From NCBI RefSeq assembly GCF_001412595.2, contig NZ_CP012640.2, positions 1,612,001-1,676,000 on the forward strand: a DNA stretch of 64,000 nt, written 5' to 3'. Positions within the stretch are counted from its first letter, which is position 1. Each line of letters begins with the position of its first letter. This document shows positions 39,219 to 47,870 of this stretch, one piece after another. Origin of the DNA: Massilia sp. WG5 (GTDB lineage Bacteria; Pseudomonadota; Gammaproteobacteria; Burkholderiales; Burkholderiaceae_D). The translations under genes and the position numbers were made by a program. The notes beneath the pieces were generated by a model. The model was given only the letters and a program-made list of their open reading frames with translations, had not been told where the DNA came from and searched no databases.

Positions 39219-39569
39219 TTACTTCTTGTTGTCGTTCTTGTGGCTCTGCGAGCCGGCCTTCGCGTGCTGCTCCGAGGAGCCGCCGCGGGTGCCGCCGCTG
39301 CCACCACTGCCGCCGCCGCTGCCGCCGCCGCTCTGCTGGCTGCCGCCGCCCTGGCTCTGGCTGTTGCCATCGTTCTTGTGGCTCATGGAGCCGGCGCGGC
39401 GTGCCTCTTCCGAGGTGAACTCGTGGGCGTTGCCCGAAGCGTGGGCTGCCTTGCCGCCTTCCGAAGCGATTTCACGCTGCTTTTGCGGGTCCATCGAGGC
39501 GAAACCGCGGTTGCTGGTGTCGCTCTGGTTGTTGCCCTTGTTACCGCCGCCTTGGTTGTTCGATGCCAT
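39219..39569 (-). CDS. KGG-repeat stress-induced protein
   Basis: The start is the ATG ending at 39569 behind GGAGG (116 residues). The protein is hydrophilic and probably disordered, rich in Gly, Ser, Gln and Asn. It has the con-10/KGG motif in SEGGKAAHASG and a degenerate second copy around EEARRAGSMSHKND, and ends in AGSQSHKND. Such proteins accumulate under general or desiccation stress; the mechanism is not established. Confidence 0.85.
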   Translation of the reverse strand: MASNNQGGGNKGNNQSDTSNRGFASMDPQKQREIASEGGKAAHASGNAHEFTSEEARRAGSMSHKNDGNSQSQGGGSQQSGGGSGGGSGGSGGTRGGSSEQHAKAGSQSHKNDNKK

Positions 39570-39739
39570 GATTGCTGCCTCCAATGAATAGTTGGGTTAT
39601 GCACCAGCCCGTTAAAAAACTGGCTGAGAGAAGACCATCTTAGTCATCATGGCCCGGCCCGCCCACCAACAACGCCCCATGGCTTTGTAGGATTACGCCT
39701 TCATGGAGCGTCAGCGTCATCTTTGCATCAGAAAGCAAC

Positions 39740-40354
39740 TCAAGGGTTGCCTGCGCCCGTCCTGGACTGGGTCGGCAGCGGCGTCCCGGGCTTCCAGTTG
39801 CGCGACAGCGCCTGCGCTTCCTCGATCTGTTCCTGGGTCATCTGGCGCGCAACGATGGCGCGCTGTTCGGTCGCGCTGCGATGGCCGTTGGCGGCCGCTA
39901 GGTTCCACAGCATGTAGGCGATCACCATGTCCTGCGGCATGCCGGCGACATGGTAGCGGTACATCAGGCCCAGCGCATGCTGGGCGTCCGGATGGCCCTG
40001 CTCGGCGGCCTTGCGGAACCAGGTCACCGCCAGCTTCTGGTCCTGGGGCACGGCATTGCCCGTGTAGTACATCGCGCCGATCACGTACTGGGCGTCGGCC
40101 TTGCCCTGCTGCGCCGCCTTGTAGTGCCAGGCGAAGGCCTGTTTGTAGTCGCGCGGGACGCCGCGGCCCATGTAGTACATCAGGCCCAGCAAATGCTCCG
40201 CATCCGCGTTGCCGGCCTTGGCAAGCGGCGTGATCTCCTTCAGCGCCAGCGCATAGTTGCGGGCGTTGTAGGCATTGGCGCCTTCCGTGAAGCCTGCCAT
40301 CGCACTGCTGTGCAGCCCCAGCGCCAGCAGGATGGCAACGATGTGTTTTCTCAT
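39740..40354 (-). CDS. Exported Sel1-repeat protein
   Basis: The protein is 204 residues with a signal peptide (MRKHIVAILLALGLHSSAMA). Three or four Sel1-like TPR units follow (for example AEHLLGLMYYMGRGVPRDY, AQYVIGAMYYTGNAVPQD, AQHALGLMYRYHVAGMPQD). These form a helical solenoid for protein contacts in the periplasm. The binding partner is unknown. The KGG gene follows on the same strand after a 170-base gap. Confidence 0.85.
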   Translation of the reverse strand: MRKHIVAILLALGLHSSAMAGFTEGANAYNARNYALALKEITPLAKAGNADAEHLLGLMYYMGRGVPRDYKQAFAWHYKAAQQGKADAQYVIGAMYYTGNAVPQDQKLAVTWFRKAAEQGHPDAQHALGLMYRYHVAGMPQDMVIAYMLWNLAAANGHRSATEQRAIVARQMTQEQIEEAQALSRNWKPGTPLPTQSRTGAGNP

Positions 40355-40412
40355 TGTCTCGTTCGGAACGTCTTGTTTTTGCTGTCGTCCTGTAGTGGCC
40401 GTAGCTGTGCGC

Positions 40413-41174
40413 TTACTTCCAGCTCACCTTGCCCAGCCCGTCGACCGCCACCTTGCGGTTCAGCGGTTTGCCGTACACGGTCACCGAACCCATGCCGGAC
40501 AGGTTCAGGCTCGCGTTCTGGTGCGCCGTGACGCTGGCATTTCCCAGGCCCGACAGGTCCACGTTCACGTTGTCGGCCGTGAATTCCTTCGCATCCAGGC
40601 TGCCCAGGCCGCCGAGGTCGGCCTTCAGCCACCTGGCGCGCCCGCTCAGGGTCACGAAGCCGGCCCCGCGCAGGTTCAGGTCGACGCCCTCGCCGTTCAG
40701 GCTCTGCAGATGCATGCTGCCGATCCCCCCCAGGCTGGCCGAGACCAGCTTGTAATTACAGGATATCCGCATCGATCCGGCGCCATCGAGGCTCAGTTCC
40801 AGTTCCTCGCCGGAGAAGCCGGAGACATCGGTGCTGCCCACGCTGTCGGAACTCAGCTCGCGCAGCGCCGGCAGGGTCAACTCGGCGTGCAGGGAGCCCA
40901 GGCGCACGCGTCCGTGGAGTTCGGTATCGATGTTCAGCGTGTCGCCGCTCTGCACGGTGACGGTCTTCGCCAGCCAGCGCGGATCCCCGCTCAGGGTCAG
41001 GGTGGCCGTGCTGCCCTGCCGGATCCGCAGGTCGACCGCGCCGTCGAGCTTGACGCGCACCACGCGCGCATCGATCGGGCGCGTCTCGGTGGCGACCTCG
41101 GGCGCTGCCAGCGCGATGCCGAAGCAGGCCCAGAGGCTAGCCGCCGCCACGCCGAGCTTAAAAACCTTGTTCAT
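40413..41174 (-). CDS. Exported GIN-domain (DUF2807) protein
   Basis: The protein is 253 residues with a signal peptide ending at about ALA-AP (residue 24). The rest is a repetitive beta-helix with recurring short strands (LSLDGAGSMRISC, SLGGIGSMHLQSL, DLSGLGNASVTA, LSGMGSVTVYG), the pattern of the auto-transporter-adhesin-like GIN domain. It has no catalytic motif. It is likely a periplasmic or surface protein of unknown role. It is divergent from the M16 peptidase pair across a 288-base AT-rich gap. Confidence 0.82.
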   Translation of the reverse strand: MNKVFKLGVAAASLWACFGIALAAPEVATETRPIDARVVRVKLDGAVDLRIRQGSTATLTLSGDPRWLAKTVTVQSGDTLNIDTELHGRVRLGSLHAELTLPALRELSSDSVGSTDVSGFSGEELELSLDGAGSMRISCNYKLVSASLGGIGSMHLQSLNGEGVDLNLRGAGFVTLSGRARWLKADLGGLGSLDAKEFTADNVNVDLSGLGNASVTAHQNASLNLSGMGSVTVYGKPLNRKVAVDGLGKVSWK

Positions 41175-41462
41175 CCAATTCTCCGCAATCCATGTTTATG
41201 GCAAGCATCAGGGTAAGGGCTTGGCTCGTCAATGCCCAGCGGATTGCGACGAACTGCAAAAAGCGCGCCCCGAGCGACAGGATGGCGGGACTGGGATGCA
41301 GCGGGCCGGTCATTATGCGGGACGCAAAGACACGAAATTGTATGAATTTGTCGTCGCGTTAAATTACTTTTTTACATTGCATTAAGTTAAGATAAGACGC
41401 TGCCTGGATACGATCCGGGCAACAAGACGCTTTTCGAGTCCAGTCCAAAACAGAGGTTATCA

Positions 41463-42881
41463 ATGCGCATGCGCCTATTACCCGCCCTGCTGGCCGGTGT
41501 GTCGCTGTCGATGTCCGCGTACGCCGCGAACAGCGATCAGTGGACCCTGCCGGTGCACGTCAAGAAGCTCGACAACGGCCTGACGGTCGTCGTTTCCGAA
41601 GACCACAGCTCGCCCACCGTTGGCGTCTCGGTCGTCTACCACGTCGGCATGCGCCTCGAGCCGCGCAACCGCACCGGTTTCGCCCACCTGTTCGAGCACC
41701 TGATGTTCCAGGGCACGCCGAACGCGCCGAAGGGCGTGTTCGACCGCACCATCACGGGCGGCGGCGGCAACAACAACGGTTCGACCCGTCCCGACTTCAC
41801 CAATTACATCGAGACCGCGCCGGTGTCCGCCATCGAGCCGATCCTGTGGCTGGAAGCGGACCGCATGAAGACCCTCGACTTCAACCCGGCCACGCTGAAG
41901 AACCAGCAGGACGTGGTGAAGGAAGAGATCCGCGTGAACGTGAAGAACCAGCCCTACGGCGGCTTCAACTGGATCGACATCAGCAAGCTGGCCTTCAACA
42001 AGTGGGAGAACAACCACGACGGCTACGGCAGCTTCGAAGACCTCGAAGGCGCCAGCCTGGACGACGTGCGCGGCTTCCACCGCGACTACTACGGCCCGAA
42101 CAACGCGGTGCTGGCGATCGCCGGCGACCTCACCCCGGCCCAGGGCTTCGCGCTGGCCCAGAAATACTTTGGCGGCATCGCCAAGCGCCCGACGCCGAAA
42201 GCGACCGACTTCGCCGAAGGCCCGAACACCGAGGAAAAACGCATCGAGCAGAGCGACGCCCTGGCCCAGGTTCCGGCCGTGGCCGCCGCCTGGAAAGTGC
42301 CGGCCCGCGGTTCGAAGGACCAGGCGCCGATGGCCGTGCTGGCCGAACTGCTGGCCGGCAGCGACGCCTCGCTGTTCTACCAGGGCCTGGTGAAGGGCCG
42401 CCAGATCGCGCTGAACATGTCCGGCGGCTTCGGCCTGACCGGTCCCTTCGAATACGACGGCCCGACCCTGTTCACCGTGACCGCGCTGTACAAGCCGAAC
42501 AGCAACGCCGACGCCCTGCTCGCCGCAATGGACGAGGAAATCGCCAAGGTCGCGAAAGACGGCGTCGACGACGCCACCCTGAAGCGCGTCAAGACCAGCA
42601 TGGTGGCCGACTGGAACAACGGCCTGGAAAACATCCTGCGCCGCGCCGACACCCTGGCCAAGCTGCAGACCCTGTGGGGCGACGCCAACGTCGTCAACAA
42701 GGTGCCGGGCTGGATCGAAGGCGTGAGCTCGAAGGACGTCCAGCGCGTCGCCGCCACCTACCTGGTGAAGGCCAACCGCACCGTGATCGACCGTAAGCCG
42801 GTGGCGAAGCCCGCGCCGGCGGCCGCCCCGCAAGCGCCGAACAAGGCCGACACCACCCCGGCCCCGGCCGAAAAGAAATAA
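41463..42881 (+). CDS. M16 family zinc peptidase, catalytic subunit
   Basis: The protein is 472 residues with a signal peptide (about 1-22). The inverted zinc motif HxxEH is present as His75-Leu-Phe-Glu78-His79, and the third ligand is in VVKEEIR (Glu154 or Glu155). It has two M16 half-domains and an Ala/Pro/Lys-rich C-terminal tail. With the next gene it matches the two-subunit periplasmic M16 peptidases, in which one chain carries zinc and the other the substrate-binding Arg-Tyr pair. AGAGG precedes the first ATG. Confidence 0.92.
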   Translation: MRMRLLPALLAGVSLSMSAYAANSDQWTLPVHVKKLDNGLTVVVSEDHSSPTVGVSVVYHVGMRLEPRNRTGFAHLFEHLMFQGTPNAPKGVFDRTITGGGGNNNGSTRPDFTNYIETAPVSAIEPILWLEADRMKTLDFNPATLKNQQDVVKEEIRVNVKNQPYGGFNWIDISKLAFNKWENNHDGYGSFEDLEGASLDDVRGFHRDYYGPNNAVLAIAGDLTPAQGFALAQKYFGGIAKRPTPKATDFAEGPNTEEKRIEQSDALAQVPAVAAAWKVPARGSKDQAPMAVLAELLAGSDASLFYQGLVKGRQIALNMSGGFGLTGPFEYDGPTLFTVTALYKPNSNADALLAAMDEEIAKVAKDGVDDATLKRVKTSMVADWNNGLENILRRADTLAKLQTLWGDANVVNKVPGWIEGVSSKDVQRVAATYLVKANRTVIDRKPVAKPAPAAAPQAPNKADTTPAPAEKK

Positions 42882-42891
42882 GGAGAGCACA

Positions 42892-44301
42892 ATGAACAAA
42901 CTGATGCTCATCGCCGCCCTCTCGGCGGCTTTCGCTTCGCCCGCGTTCGCGGCCGACACCGCCGCCCCTTCCGGCATGCCCGCCTACGGCAAGGACAAGC
43001 CGCTGCCGGCCCCGCACATCGCCAGGAAGACCCTGGCCAACGGCCTGCAGGTCTGGGTGGTGCCGCGCAACGGCGTGCCGCGCGTCGACATGGTCCTGGC
43101 GGTGCGCGGCGCCGGCTACATCGCCGATGACGCCGCCCACCCGGCCTTCGCCAGCATGCTGGCCGGCCTGCTGAACGAAGGCACCGCAAAGCACGACTCG
43201 CGCGCCATCGCCGAGCTGGCCCAGGGCCTGGGCGGCGGCGTGGGCGGCAGCGCCAGCGCCGACGGCATCACCGTCAGCGCCAACGCGCTGGCCTCGCAGG
43301 CCGGTTCGATGATGCAGCTGCTGGCCGAAGTCGCGCGCACCCCGTCCTTCCCGGCCAAGGAAGTGGCGCTGGCCAAGACCAATGCGCTGCAGGCGCTGCG
43401 CGTGGCCGAGACCCAGCCGCGCTTCCGCGCCGACCGCGCCCTCAACCGCGCGGTGTTCGGCGATCACCCCTACGGCCACACCACGCCGACCGTCGAAGGG
43501 ATCACCTCGGTCGACGAAGCGCTGCTGCGCGCCGAGCACGCCAAGCGCTTCCGTCCGGACCAGGCGCTGCTGGTGATCACCGGCCGCATCAAGGAAGGCG
43601 AGGCCATGAAACTGGCGCAGCAGGCCTTCGGCGACTGGAAGGCCGAAGGCCCCGCCCCGGCCGCCAGCGTCAAGGCGCCGGACGCCGCCAAGCCGGTCCG
43701 CGTGCTGCTGGAACGTCCGGGCAGCGTGCAGTCGACCATCCGCCTGGGCGGTCCGGGCATCGCCGCCACCGCCGCCGACCAGGTGCCGCTGCGCCTGGCC
43801 AGCACGGTGCTGGGCGGCGGCTTCTCGAGCCGCGTCAACATCAACCTGCGCGAGGAAAAGGGCTATACCTACGGCGCCTCGGCCGGCGCGCGCATGATGC
43901 GCGAAGCCGGCAGCATCGTCGGCGGCGCCGACGTGCGCAACGACGTGACCGGCGCGGCCCTGAGCGAGTACTTCAAGGAGTACAAGCGCATCGGCGGCGA
44001 ACTGATCCCGCCGCAGGAAATGGAGATGCACAAGCGCTACGTGGCGGGCGGCTACGTGCTGGCCAACCAGATGCAGCGCGCCGTGGCGGCCACCCTGGCG
44101 GGCAACTGGCTGGTCGGCCTGCCGGCCGAGTTCCTGGCCCAGTACGTGCCGCTGATCCAGAAGGTCACGCCGGAACAGGTGCGCGACGTGTCGAAGAAGT
44201 ATTTCGCGCCCGAGAACCAGTCGATCGTCGTGGTCGGCGACAGCAAGGCGGTCGGCGAGCAGCTGAAGGCTTTCGGCGACTTCACCGTGACCGACAAGTA
44301 A
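42892..44301 (+). CDS. M16 family peptidase, non-zinc subunit
   Basis: The protein is 469 residues with a signal peptide (MNKLMLIAALSAAFASPAFA). The position of HxxEH reads FASMLAGLLNEG, so the zinc ligands are missing. The C-terminal half keeps NLREEKGYTYGA, the Arg/Tyr substrate-binding element. It should form a heterodimer with the product of the preceding gene, 10 bases upstream. A strong terminator follows. Confidence 0.92.
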   Translation: MNKLMLIAALSAAFASPAFAADTAAPSGMPAYGKDKPLPAPHIARKTLANGLQVWVVPRNGVPRVDMVLAVRGAGYIADDAAHPAFASMLAGLLNEGTAKHDSRAIAELAQGLGGGVGGSASADGITVSANALASQAGSMMQLLAEVARTPSFPAKEVALAKTNALQALRVAETQPRFRADRALNRAVFGDHPYGHTTPTVEGITSVDEALLRAEHAKRFRPDQALLVITGRIKEGEAMKLAQQAFGDWKAEGPAPAASVKAPDAAKPVRVLLERPGSVQSTIRLGGPGIAATAADQVPLRLASTVLGGGFSSRVNINLREEKGYTYGASAGARMMREAGSIVGGADVRNDVTGAALSEYFKEYKRIGGELIPPQEMEMHKRYVAGGYVLANQMQRAVAATLAGNWLVGLPAEFLAQYVPLIQKVTPEQVRDVSKKYFAPENQSIVVVGDSKAVGEQLKAFGDFTVTDK

Positions 44302-44319
44302 TCCGCAGGCGAGGATGTG

Positions 44320-44357
44320 CAAAAGCCTCCCGGGTGCGAGCCCGGGAGGCTTTTTAT
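44320..44357. terminator. Strong bidirectional intrinsic terminator
   Basis: AAAAGCCTCCCGGG and CCCGGGAGGCTTTTT form a perfect 10-bp GC stem with flanking A and T runs, around a 6-base loop. It lies between the convergent M16 pair and the end of the stressosome/KGG-like run, and can stop transcription from both sides. Confidence 0.92.
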
Positions 44358-44382
44358 TTGCCGGCGTTCGGCGCTGCGCGCC

Positions 44383-44571
44383 TCACTTTTTGGCGGACTG
44401 CTTGTTGCCGCTGTGCGAAGACTGCCTGGTCTCGCCATGTTCGGCGCGCTGCTTGTTGACGATGCGCGACGCGACCTCTTCCTCGCGGCCGGGATAGCGG
44501 TGCTCTTTCTTGAATTCGGTCTCGAGTTTCTTGTACTCGCGCTCGCGCTTGGGGCTGGCTCCCTTGGGCAT
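44383..44571 (-). CDS. Small basic protein, 'plasmid stabilization'-like family
   Basis: The protein is 62 residues, starting at an ATG behind GGAGG. It begins MPKGASPKREREYKKLE and contains VASRIVNKQRAEHGET, a pattern shared with small hydrophilic proteins often labelled plasmid stabilization proteins in proteobacteria. It is likely a short DNA- or RNA-associated or stress protein; the label does not prove a plasmid role. It lies 83 bases beyond the stressosome operon's last gene and before the terminator, so it may be its last cistron. Confidence 0.65.
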   Translation of the reverse strand: MPKGASPKREREYKKLETEFKKEHRYPGREEEVASRIVNKQRAEHGETRQSSHSGNKQSAKK

Positions 44572-44654
44572 GATGACCTCCGTGTGGTGGTTGATGCCGC
44601 CAGAGTAGACCCGCCGCGTTTGCGCTTCGGTGCGCTGACACACCGAAGCACGCG

Positions 44655-46544
44655 TCAGCCTTGCAGCGCCTTTTCGAGGTCGTCCAGCTCCGCCGGCTTG
44701 ACCAGGTGCGCATCGAAGCCCGCTTCCTGGGCCTTGCGGCGGTCTTCCGGCGAACCGTAGCCGGTGTGCGCCACCAGCCGGATGTCGCGCAGTTCGGGAT
44801 GCTGCTTGAGCATGCGCGCCACCTCGTAGCCGTCGACGTTCGGCAGGCCGATGTCGAGCACGATCACGTCCGGGCGGCGCTCCAGGGCGAGCTCGATGAT
44901 GTGGGTGGCGTCGGCCGTGGTGGTGGCGTCGTAGCCCATCTCGGCCAGCAGGAAGGCCATCATCTCCATGGCGTCGATGTTGTCGTCGACCAGCAGCACG
45001 CGGCGGTGTTTCGTCCCGCCCTGGCCCGCCTGCTCGGCGGCGGGCGCCGGCTGCGCGGGCATCGCGGTGCGCAGCACCGGCAGCTCGACCGTGAAGGTGC
45101 TGCCCATGCCGATCCCCGGGCTGCTTGCCGACAGGTGCCCGCCATGCATTTCGAGCAGGCGCGAGACCAGCGACAGGCCGATGCCCAGCCCTTCCGGCGC
45201 GCGGTCCGGCGGCACCGCCGCCTGGGCGAACATCCCGAAGATGCGCGGCAGGTTGTCCTCGGCGATGCCGATACCGTTGTCCTGCACCGCAATGCGGACC
45301 AGTTCGCCGTCGAGCTTCACTTCGACGCGGATCTGGCCGCCCTTGGGCGTGAATTTGGCGGCGTTGTGCAGCAGGTTGCCCATCGACTGCGCCAGCCGCA
45401 CCGGATCGCCCAGCACCCAGATCTGGCGCTCCGGCTGGACCACGTCGAGGTGGTGCCCGCGCGCCGTGATCAGCGGGCCGGCGGTCTCGATCGCCTGCGC
45501 GATCACGGCCGTCATCTCGACCTCTTCCTTGCGCAGCGCGATCTTGCCTTCCGAGATGCGCGCCACGTCCAGCAGGTCGTCGACCAGGTGGGCCAGGTGG
45601 TCGACCTGGCGCGTGATCACCTCGCGCGCCCGCGCCTGGCGCTCGGCGGCGGCGGCGCCGGTGGAACCGAGCAGCGCGGCCGCGTTGCGGATCGGCGAGA
45701 GCGGGTTGCGCAGCTCGTGCGCCAGGGTCGCCAGGAACTCGTTCTTGTTGCTGTCGGCCGCGCGCAGCAGGCTTTCCATTTCCTTGCGCCGCGTGATGTC
45801 GCTGGTCACGCGCGCCACCCGGTAGACCTCGGCGCGCCCGTCGCGCACCGGGAACAGGCGGTCGCGCACCCAGCGCAGCGCGCCGTCCTTCAGCACGATG
45901 CGGAACTCGGCTTCGTAGTGCGGATGCGCCTGCACGCCGCGCCACAGCCCGTCGACATAGGCGCGGTCGTCCGGATGCACGGCGTCCATCCAGCTGCCCG
46001 GCTCGCGCTCGAGCGACTCGACGCTGCGCCCCCAGATCGCCGGATAGGCCGGGCTGACGTATTCGAGCGAGCGGGCCGGCACCGAGAACATCCAGAACAC
46101 GTCCTCGATGTTGTCGGTGAGCTGGCGGAAGCGTTCTTCGCTGTCGCGCAGCGCGCTCTGGGTGCGGCGCATGCGCAGCAGCGCGTTGACGTTGGCGATC
46201 AGTTCGTCGGCTTCGATGGGCGCCGCCAGGTAGTTGTCGGCGCCGCCCTCCAGGCCGCGGATCTTGTCGGCGCGCCCGGTCAGCGCAGCCGACGTCTGCA
46301 GCACCAGCACCATGGCGCTGTCCGGGTCGGACTTGATGCGGCGGCAGACCTCGATGCCGTTGATGTCCGGCAGCTTGACGTCCAGCAGGACCAGCGAAAT
46401 CGCACTGTGCTTGACCGCCGCCAGCGCATCGGTGCCGTTGGTGGCTTCCACGACGTCGAATCCGGCGCTTCGCAGGATCCGGGTCTTCGCGTAGCGGGCG
46501 CCGTCGTTGTCGTCGACATTCAGGATCAGGGTAGGGTTCGTCAT
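44655..46544 (-). CDS. Hybrid REC-PAS-HisKA-HATPase-REC protein
   Basis: The protein is 629 residues and cytoplasmic. REC1 (1-125) has the acceptor Asp55 (LVLLDVKLP), but the conserved Lys position is Ala108 (NYLAAPIE). A PAS/PAC unit follows (about 130-260, with RQLTDNIEDVFWMF). HisKA has His276 (LAHELRNPL), and the ATPase has NLLHNAAKFT and DNGIGIA. REC2 has Asp564 (VLDIGLP) and Lys616. It is the last kinase of the stressosome operon, 3 bases after the upstream kinase, and is a likely signalling output, since no DNA-binding or GGDEF output domain is present. Confidence 0.9.
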   Translation of the reverse strand: MTNPTLILNVDDNDGARYAKTRILRSAGFDVVEATNGTDALAAVKHSAISLVLLDVKLPDINGIEVCRRIKSDPDSAMVLVLQTSAALTGRADKIRGLEGGADNYLAAPIEADELIANVNALLRMRRTQSALRDSEERFRQLTDNIEDVFWMFSVPARSLEYVSPAYPAIWGRSVESLEREPGSWMDAVHPDDRAYVDGLWRGVQAHPHYEAEFRIVLKDGALRWVRDRLFPVRDGRAEVYRVARVTSDITRRKEMESLLRAADSNKNEFLATLAHELRNPLSPIRNAAALLGSTGAAAAERQARAREVITRQVDHLAHLVDDLLDVARISEGKIALRKEEVEMTAVIAQAIETAGPLITARGHHLDVVQPERQIWVLGDPVRLAQSMGNLLHNAAKFTPKGGQIRVEVKLDGELVRIAVQDNGIGIAEDNLPRIFGMFAQAAVPPDRAPEGLGIGLSLVSRLLEMHGGHLSASSPGIGMGSTFTVELPVLRTAMPAQPAPAAEQAGQGGTKHRRVLLVDDNIDAMEMMAFLLAEMGYDATTTADATHIIELALERRPDVIVLDIGLPNVDGYEVARMLKQHPELRDIRLVAHTGYGSPEDRRKAQEAGFDAHLVKPAELDDLEKALQG

Positions 46545-46547
46545 CGT

Positions 46548-47870
46548 CTATCCATCAATTTGCGGTAGGCTGCGCGGCAACACCAGCCGGAAGGTGGAGC
46601 CGGCGCCGACCTGGCTTTCCACCTCGACCCGGCCGCCGAGCAGCTCGGCCAGCTTGCGGCACAGCGGCAGGCCGAGTCCGGTCCCCTTGCTGCGACGCTG
46701 CAGCGGGTGCTCGATCTGGCTGAACTCCTCGAAGATCAATTGCAGGTTTTCCGCGCTGATGCCGATCCCGGTGTCGGCCACCGTGAAGGTGATGGTATCG
46801 TGCTCGCGGTCCTGGAGGGCGCTCACCTTCACCGAACCCTGCTCGGTGAATTTGAGCGCGTTCGAGATGAAGTTGCGCAGCACCTGGGAAATCTTGCCCT
46901 CGTCCGATTCGAAAGCCTCGTCGACCTCCGGCGGCTCGAACACCAGCTCGACCTTGCTTTCGTCGACCAGCGGCCGCAGCATGCCCTTGAGCGCGCGGAA
47001 CAGGTTCTCCGGCACCACCGGCGCCACCTGCAGATCGACCTTGCCGGCCTCGATCTTGGCCAGGTCGAGCAGGTCGTTGACCAGTTCCGACAGGTCGTTG
47101 GCGGCCCGCTCGATGAACTTGACCTGGCGCTCCTGTTCCTGCGTGAGGTCGCCGTCCAGGCGGTCCAGCAGCAAGCGCGCCAGGGCGCGGATCGAGGACA
47201 GCGGGGTGCGCAGCTCATGGCTGGTGTTCGACAGGAAGCGCGACTTCATCTCGTCGGCGAGGCGCAGGCGCTCGGCCTTGTCCTCGATCTCGGCGTACAG
47301 CGCGACGATGCCGCGGTTGGTGTCCTCCAGCTCGCGGGTCAGGTCCAGCAGGTCTTCCTGGCGCTCGCGCAGCTCGGCCAGGGTGGCCACCAGTTCCTGG
47401 TTCTGCTGGTGCACTTCCAGGTAGCTGTTCGCCACCGGGCTGTCCTTGGCCAGCTGGGCGCCCAGCTCGGCCAGGCGGGCCGGGCCCACGTAGGCCTGGG
47501 GCGGCAGGCTCTTGCGCATCGTGACCGCCGGCGCGCCGCGCGCGTCCGTCCCGATCGTGCACTCGTCCATCAGGCGGTGCGCCGTGACCACCGCGTCGTC
47601 CGGCAGCGGTGCGGCGGCGGCCGTGCTGCCGGTGGTGATGGTCATCTCCAGCCACTGGCGCCCGCCCTGGTCGAGCACCTGGAACAGGGCCCGCCCGCCG
47701 AAGCCGAGCTGGCAGGCGCCGCGCGCCACCTCCGACACCGCGGTGGCGACGCGCACCTGGTCCTGCTGCGAGAAACCGAGCAGCCCCGAGACCTGGCGCG
47801 CGCGCTGGCGCACCAGCACCACGTCCTGCTCGCCGGACAGGCCTACATTCAAGATCCGCTGGCTGCTCAT
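46548..47870 (-). CDS. Histidine kinase with degenerate RsbT-like N terminus
   Basis: The start is the ATG ending at 47870, in an ATGA overlap with the previous gene (440 residues). Residues about 1-130 resemble the RsbT/RsbW ATPase (ILNVGLSGEQDVVLVRQRAR), but the N-box Asn is replaced (EVARGACQLG). A coiled coil (about 165-205) leads to HisKA with His218 (TSHELRTPL), then HATPase (RNFISNALKFT, DTGIGIS, KGTGLGLPL). It has no TM segments. It probably receives the stressosome signal through its N terminus and starts a phosphorelay to the adjacent hybrid protein (inference). Confidence 0.87.
   Translation of the reverse strand: MSSQRILNVGLSGEQDVVLVRQRARQVSGLLGFSQQDQVRVATAVSEVARGACQLGFGGRALFQVLDQGGRQWLEMTITTGSTAAAAPLPDDAVVTAHRLMDECTIGTDARGAPAVTMRKSLPPQAYVGPARLAELGAQLAKDSPVANSYLEVHQQNQELVATLAELRERQEDLLDLTRELEDTNRGIVALYAEIEDKAERLRLADEMKSRFLSNTSHELRTPLSSIRALARLLLDRLDGDLTQEQERQVKFIERAANDLSELVNDLLDLAKIEAGKVDLQVAPVVPENLFRALKGMLRPLVDESKVELVFEPPEVDEAFESDEGKISQVLRNFISNALKFTEQGSVKVSALQDREHDTITFTVADTGIGISAENLQLIFEEFSQIEHPLQRRSKGTGLGLPLCRKLAELLGGRVEVESQVGAGSTFRLVLPRSLPQIDG

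Noticed and set aside
44383..44571. Evidence for a plasmid-derived segment from the 'plasmid stabilization'-like protein
   Set aside because: The label is a family name for a common chromosomal small protein; no replication or partition genes are nearby.
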